DNA of 64,000 bases from Iodobacter arcticus (GTDB taxonomy: Bacteria > Pseudomonadota > Gammaproteobacteria > Burkholderiales > Chitinibacteraceae), in NCBI RefSeq assembly GCF_042664895.1, contig NZ_JBHTBQ010000014.1, positions 248,001 to 312,000 of the forward strand, in the 5' to 3' direction. Under the pieces are notes generated by a model. It saw only the letters and a program-made list of their open reading frames with translations. It was not told where the DNA came from and did not search any database. Positions 59,783-64,000 of the stretch are shown one piece after another (position 1 is the first letter of the stretch; the number at the start of each line of letters is the position of its first letter). A program made the position numbers and the translations under genes.

Positions 59783-60802
59783 TTAGGATTTAAGTTTTTT
59801 AATCAGCTGCCAAGCCCTATCGCCTATCAAGCAGCGGATTTTTTGGCGTTTTAGTTTGCTCATTTCGCTGGCAGGTGGTGGCAGGGCTTGGTTTAGGGCT
59901 TTAACTTTGCCCAGCAGAAATAGATTCACCCCAGAGGTACGTTGTAGCGTATCGACCCATACCTCGCCCAATGGGCTGCGGCTTTTTGGCCTGTTTTCTG
60001 CCAGTTGCAGGTAAAAATCGCACATCCAGTCAAATTCGGCACGGCTAAGCTGGCGGGCGGGTTCGGCTAGCTCTACAAAGCGGTCCGCGTGTTTTTGCAT
60101 GGCGGCGGGCAGGGCGAAGCGGGCGTATTTGCTGCGGATAATATGCGCAGTGGCCCGCAGCTCGTCCTTCTTACTTTGGGTGATTTGTCCAGCGTGGCAG
60201 CGATACTGCAGCAGTACTTCAGGCACGGCGGTAAAGGTGGCTCCTGCTTGCGCCAGCTCGCACCACAGCGCGTAATCTTCGGCATGCACCGCATACGGCG
60301 AATAAGGATGCGCTTTGAGCAGCGCCGTGCGGGCAATCACGCTGGGGTGGGCAAAGGCCGAGTTAAACAGCAGCATGGCCTTGATGGCTCCATCCTCTGA
60401 GGGCGTCATCCACTCGCCGCTTTTGTCGCCAAAAAAACGAATCCAGCTGCCACATACATCGGCTTGGGTCTCATTTAGGCGTTGGAGTTGTTTTTCAATT
60501 CGCTGCGGATCGCAAATATCATCGGCATCTATGCGGGCAATCCACTCGCCTTGGGCTTGGGCAATCGCTTCGTTAAGCGTAGCAATCAGGCCGCGATTTT
60601 CACGCGTGATAATGGAGAAGCGCGCATCTTTTACCGCGTGCGCCTGCAAAATCGCCAGTGTGGCGTCGTTCGAGCCATCGTCTACGGCGATGCATTCAAA
60701 GTCGGTAAAACTCTGGCCGCTGATTGAATCCAGCGTCTCTTGTAAATACGCCGCTGAGTTATAGCAGGGCAGAACAAAGCTGACTTTAGGGGAAGAACTC
60801 AT
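59783..60802 (-). CDS. Glycosyltransferase family 2
   Basis: A 339-residue GT-A fold enzyme. N-terminus VSFVLPCYNSAAYLQETLDSI, IAVDDGSNDATLAIL, and the DxD metal motif in WIARIDADDI. Residues after about 250 are less conserved and may contact acceptor or membrane. It probably extends a surface glycan together with the GT4 enzyme and the flippase encoded on either side. Confidence 0.9.
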   Translation of the reverse strand: MSSSPKVSFVLPCYNSAAYLQETLDSISGQSFTDFECIAVDDGSNDATLAILQAHAVKDARFSIITRENRGLIATLNEAIAQAQGEWIARIDADDICDPQRIEKQLQRLNETQADVCGSWIRFFGDKSGEWMTPSEDGAIKAMLLFNSAFAHPSVIARTALLKAHPYSPYAVHAEDYALWCELAQAGATFTAVPEVLLQYRCHAGQITQSKKDELRATAHIIRSKYARFALPAAMQKHADRFVELAEPARQLSRAEFDWMCDFYLQLAENRPKSRSPLGEVWVDTLQRTSGVNLFLLGKVKALNQALPPPASEMSKLKRQKIRCLIGDRAWQLIKKLKS

Positions 60803-60875
60803 TTTGATCTCAATACATTTGATGCGTACATTGCTGGCCTGTGCACTGGCTGTGGAAGATCCATCGTTAGCATAA

Positions 60876-60997
60876 AACCCAGATCTTGAACCACGGAGGC
60901 CCTAGAGAACACGGAGTTTCACGCAGAAAACCTTTATGCTTTTCTCCGTGGCCCTCCGTGTTCTCCTTTTCCTCCGTGGTTCAAGATTTGGGTTTTG
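60876..60997. repeat. 43-bp-armed inverted repeat upstream of the GT2 gene
   Basis: 'aaaacccagatcttgaacc...gaacacggag' (60876-60917) is mirrored by 'ctccgtgttctcc...tcaagatttgggtttt' (60955-60997), with about six mismatches. Of the same broad family as the 'CACAGAG' elements in this cluster. Confidence 0.75.
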
Positions 60998-61015
60998 CAC
61001 AGGGCATACTCGTTT

Positions 61016-62323
61016 TTATTCATTTTTCCCAAGGTTTAAACCATGCTCCGCATGGATTTTTCGGGCTTGCCACCAAAACGCCAGCACAATAAAGGCTTCA
61101 ACAGTCAGCACGCTTTGTGCCGCGCGTAAGCCACCTTGGGTAGAACCCGGTATCCACCAGCACATTAAAGCCACATTCAGTAAACCTGCCGCCACCAGCA
61201 CCCGGCTGAAATAGCGCTCAAAGCCAAATACCAGCAGGGTTTGCTGACCATAAACAACAGACAAAGCACCGAGTAAAATGACGGGGGACAGCCAGATCAT
61301 CACATCTTGTGAGTTATTGAGCGCCAAAAGTGCACGGGATAAGCCAAAGTCTGGGCCAAATAGTTGTACACAAAGTGGGGTAAATAGCGGTAAAAATAGC
61401 ATCAGCGCGAGCGTCATCACCAAGCCCACCGTTGCTTGAATTCGAAAGGCTTTTTTGATCAGTTGGATCGCTGCGGGTTTATCGTTCACCGCCAGCTGGG
61501 CAATACGCGGATACGTGGCTTGCACCAGAGGGCCAATGAGGCCTTGGGCGATATAGACCAGCTTATTGGCGGCCGCAAATAAGCCAACTTGCAGCGGCGC
61601 GGCAAACATCCCAAGTAAAACGGTGGTGGAGGTGGTGTAAAGACTGGTGGAAATGGCCGAAAGGAAAAATGGCCAGCTTGCGCGCAGCGCACCTTTTAGC
61701 TCGTGCCATTGCACGCGTACCCACTCTGGTTTTGGCACACCCCAACCGGTAAACCACCATAGCAAGCCGGCTAAAATTTGTGGCGTGGCCTGCAAAATCA
61801 CTGCCAGCGCTAGGTCTTGCGGCCCGCTTACCCATAGCAATAAAAAGCCCAGCGTTAAGGCACGGGCCAATACCATTAAGCCTGCTGCAAGCTGAAGCTT
61901 CTCTTGGCCTTGGAAATACCAAATTGGAAAGAGCACCGAGCTGACGATATACAGCTGGCTCCACAAAAAGATACTGGCATGCTCTTGCCAACTACCCAGC
62001 GCAAAAGTCAGTACCAGTAAAATAAGGCTGGATGCCACCATCAGTAGCGTCTTCGCCCAAGTTACCCGCCAGAAAATCCGCGCCGCTTCTTTTGGATTAT
62101 CTCTAGCCTGCGCCACATCACGCACCGCTGATAAATTAAAACCAAAATCAGTCAGCAATACGCCGTACTGGATAGAGGCAAAAGCAAAATTCATCACCCC
62201 AAAGCCTTCCGTACCTAATTGCACCAGCAGGAAAGGAAAGGTAACAAAAGACACCAAGTAATTGAGCCCCTGCACAGCATAGAGGGCAAAGATATTGGAT
62301 TTTAGGCGGGAGTCTGGCGACAT
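61016..62323 (-). CDS. Oligosaccharide flippase (Wzx/MATE-like)
   Basis: A 435-residue polytopic membrane protein of the polysaccharide-transport (Wzx/RfbX) family with about 12 hydrophobic segments, starting NIFALYAVQGLNYLVSFVTFPFLL and with FGVMNFAFASIQYGVLLTDFGFNLSAVRDVAQAR. It would flip lipid-linked oligosaccharide to the periplasm. It is the first gene of the three-gene leftward cluster; a polymerase gene is not seen in the window. Confidence 0.9.
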   Translation of the reverse strand: MSPDSRLKSNIFALYAVQGLNYLVSFVTFPFLLVQLGTEGFGVMNFAFASIQYGVLLTDFGFNLSAVRDVAQARDNPKEAARIFWRVTWAKTLLMVASSLILLVLTFALGSWQEHASIFLWSQLYIVSSVLFPIWYFQGQEKLQLAAGLMVLARALTLGFLLLWVSGPQDLALAVILQATPQILAGLLWWFTGWGVPKPEWVRVQWHELKGALRASWPFFLSAISTSLYTTSTTVLLGMFAAPLQVGLFAAANKLVYIAQGLIGPLVQATYPRIAQLAVNDKPAAIQLIKKAFRIQATVGLVMTLALMLFLPLFTPLCVQLFGPDFGLSRALLALNNSQDVMIWLSPVILLGALSVVYGQQTLLVFGFERYFSRVLVAAGLLNVALMCWWIPGSTQGGLRAAQSVLTVEAFIVLAFWWQARKIHAEHGLNLGKNE

Positions 62324-62429
62324 GATTTGTTTCTGGATGCGGGGGCAGAGATTGTACCGCAGACAGGTGGGCGCGGCGTGGTGCTCATGCGTGGCAATAC
62401 GACACTCACAATATTTAGAATCAGCAGGC

Positions 62430-62613
62430 TAGCAGCCTGTTGGACTTAGGTGATCGTAGCGAGGGAAAGACCGGTTTGAGACAGCAATATGCATTTTTGA
62501 GGCGGGTTGGTGGTGATTAAACCCAAGCGTGGCTATTTAACGAAAAAATGCATGAAATATGGCCAAATCCGGCTTTTCCGCAGTAGATCAGCCCTAAGTC
62601 CGACAGGCTGCTA
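62430..62613. mobile_element. MITE-like element, 184 bp
   Basis: Ends 'tagcagcctgttggactta' (62430-62448) and, inverted with one mismatch, 'taagtccgacaggctgcta' (62595-62613); both extend by two more matching bases, for 20 of 21. Further inside, 'tgatcgtagcg...ccggttt' and its rough complement continue the pairing. No transposase. It lies between the flippase and OLD-family genes. Confidence 0.7.
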
Positions 62614-62658
62614 CAACTTGGTGTAGGCTTTCATAAAAGTATCAGTTGGAAGCAGATA

Positions 62659-64000
62659 ATGCATTTATTACGCTTACAAATCACCAATTTTCGGGGCATC
62701 AGCCAGATTGATTTAAGCTTGGAGCGCGAACGCACCGCGCTGTTTGGCGAAAACAACTGGGGTAAGACCAGCCTGATCACTGCGCTGACTCGCTGCCTGA
62801 GCGAGGCGGTGCCGCTGGATGTGCTGTTTACCCATGAAGATTTTCACCGCGTGGCCAATACCCGGGCGACGATTGCGCGGCGTTTAAATATCACGCTGTT
62901 TTTCTGTGGAGGAAGCGACGAGCCGCTGCCCGACCCCGCTTTGCAGGATTTAAGCTGGCAGGATGATGAAGGTAGGCGGTGGCTGGCATTGCGTTTCTCG
63001 GCCGAACGTTATGGTCATGGCGAGGTGCGCAGCCACCGCAGCTTTATTGATGCACAGGGTGCGGAGCGGCAGCACGCAGCGAGCGATGAGCTGGCGGTGT
63101 TGCTGATTCGTCATCATCCCGTGCTGCGCTTTCGCGATATGCAGCTCACCGATTGGTTAGAGCACCCACGTCTTGCACAAAAAAACCGCAGTGATGATCC
63201 GCCGCAGCCTGCATCCGCCGCAGTGCGGGCCGTATTCGAGCGCATCCTTACTCTGCCGCATCAGTTGCACCCGCAGGAGCTGACGCAAGGTCTGGATGCG
63301 GTTGAGCAGTTTCTTTCTGAGCATGCAGAGCTACTGCAAGCACCCGTGCCCCTTCAGCGCCTTGCCAAGCAAATTGCCAGCACGCCATTTAATTTACGCG
63401 ATGATGACAGCCTGCTGGATATTGCAGGGCGGGCTGGGTCTAGCCAGCGGCGGGTGGCACTGTTGATGCTGCTGGGTGCGCTGATTAATGCTCGCGGCGA
63501 TTTACCTTTGCAGCAGGGCGCGCATCCAATTTTATTGATGGAAGACCCTGAAACGCATTTACACCCGATTCAGCTGGCGATGATGTGGGGGCTGATCGAG
63601 CAATTGCCGCTGCAAAAACTGATTACCACCAATCATGGCGATCTGCTGGCGAGTTTTCCGCATCAAGCCTTACGCCGTCTGGTGCGCCGTCATCAGCATG
63701 TACACGTTTATCAGGTGGGGGAGCAAGCTTTATCGGCCAGCGACGCACGCAAAGTGGCGTTTCATATTCGTGCTAATCGCGCCAGCAGCATGTTTGCCCG
63801 AGTTTGGCTGCTGGTGGAGGGCGAAACCGAATTTTGGCTGATGCCTGAGCTGGCGCGGATTTACGGCGTGAATTTCCCTATGGAGGGCATTCGCTGCGTT
63901 GAATTTGCTCAGGCAGGCTTAACCCCGCTGATTAAATTTGCCGATCGCCTAGGGATAGTCTGGCATTTGATTGCCGATGGCGACGAGGCGGGCCAGCGTT
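62659..64000 (+). CDS. OLD-family ATP-dependent nuclease (YbjD-like), partial
   Basis: 447 residues are visible and the gene runs past the window end. It starts MHLLRLQITNFRGISQIDL; P-loop FGENNWGKTS is at 29-38; LLMEDPETHLHPIQ gives Walker B, and ITTNHGDLL the final ATPase motif. A Toprim nuclease domain begins LLVEGETEFWLMPELARIYG (Glu), with ADGDEAG following. The layout matches E. coli YbjD and the wider OLD nuclease group, some of which act in phage defence; this one's role is open. No partner helicase gene (GajB-like) is visible before the edge. Confidence 0.88.
   Translation, partial: MHLLRLQITNFRGISQIDLSLERERTALFGENNWGKTSLITALTRCLSEAVPLDVLFTHEDFHRVANTRATIARRLNITLFFCGGSDEPLPDPALQDLSWQDDEGRRWLALRFSAERYGHGEVRSHRSFIDAQGAERQHAASDELAVLLIRHHPVLRFRDMQLTDWLEHPRLAQKNRSDDPPQPASAAVRAVFERILTLPHQLHPQELTQGLDAVEQFLSEHAELLQAPVPLQRLAKQIASTPFNLRDDDSLLDIAGRAGSSQRRVALLMLLGALINARGDLPLQQGAHPILLMEDPETHLHPIQLAMMWGLIEQLPLQKLITTNHGDLLASFPHQALRRLVRRHQHVHVYQVGEQALSASDARKVAFHIRANRASSMFARVWLLVEGETEFWLMPELARIYGVNFPMEGIRCVEFAQAGLTPLIKFADRLGIVWHLIADGDEAGQR

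Overview
The window looks like a chromosomal segment of a motile Gram-negative betaproteobacterium of the order Neisseriales, most like Iodobacter and its relatives in the Chromobacteriaceae/Chitinibacteraceae. This placement is an inference. It rests on the FlhF/FlhG/FliA-type flagellar cluster, the divergent bamD/rluD-pgeF arrangement, the tmk-holB-pilZ-tatD order, and the moderate GC content with many short dispersed palindromic repeats. No rRNA, CRISPR array or intact transposase gene is visible.

Layout. 1-2.1 kb: an AT-rich, frameshifted DUF262/DUF1524 (GmrSD-like) gene, then a non-coding stretch with a 300-bp dispersed repeat. 2.1-13.4 kb: an M29-like metalloenzyme, acetyl-CoA synthetase, a SAM methyltransferase gene split by a 263-bp MITE-like element, a LysE exporter, a phytase-like esterase lipoprotein, and the acetate uptake pair DUF485-actP with a divergent LysR regulator. 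13.5-17.5 kb: rpmG, rpmB, ftsK and a PlsC-like acyltransferase. 17.5-34.8 kb: flagellar genes. A leftward block runs flhB, flhA, flhF, flhG, then an inserted Mla-type lipid transporter operon (mlaE, mlaF, mlaD, lipoprotein), then fliA and motC. A rightward block, fliK-fliLMNOPQR, starts behind a near-perfect sigma-54 promoter. 34.8-41.3 kb: folE2, ybdD/cstA, a ZIP metal transporter, pgeF and rluD. 41.3-46.6 kb: bamD, four tRNAs (Ala, Glu, Arg, Glu), tmk followed by a decayed tandem copy of its own 3' end, holB, pilZ, tatD and a metallo-beta-lactamase-fold hydrolase.

46.8-53.3 kb is a four-gene export operon: an outer-membrane factor, an HlyD adaptor, an RbbA-like double-ATPase/permease fusion and a YhhJ-like permease. 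53.7-57.1 kb is a bufferin-type RiPP operon: ECF sigma factor, zinc-finger anti-sigma, DUF2282 precursor, MNIO (DUF692) enzyme, DUF2063 partner, and a DoxX protein further down. A Fur-box-like site lies in front of the sigma gene. 57.3-62.3 kb: rlmJ and a small surface-polysaccharide cluster (GT4, GT2, flippase) whose gaps are filled with inverted 'CACAGAG'-type repeats. At the right edge a second MITE-like element precedes a YbjD/OLD-family ATPase-nuclease that runs out of the window.

The strongest points for follow-up are the bufferin operon with its own sigma/anti-sigma pair, the MITE whose removal restores a methyltransferase frame exactly, the lipid-transport operon inside the flagellar gene block, an FlhG that lacks both Walker A lysines, and the duplicated tmk tail.
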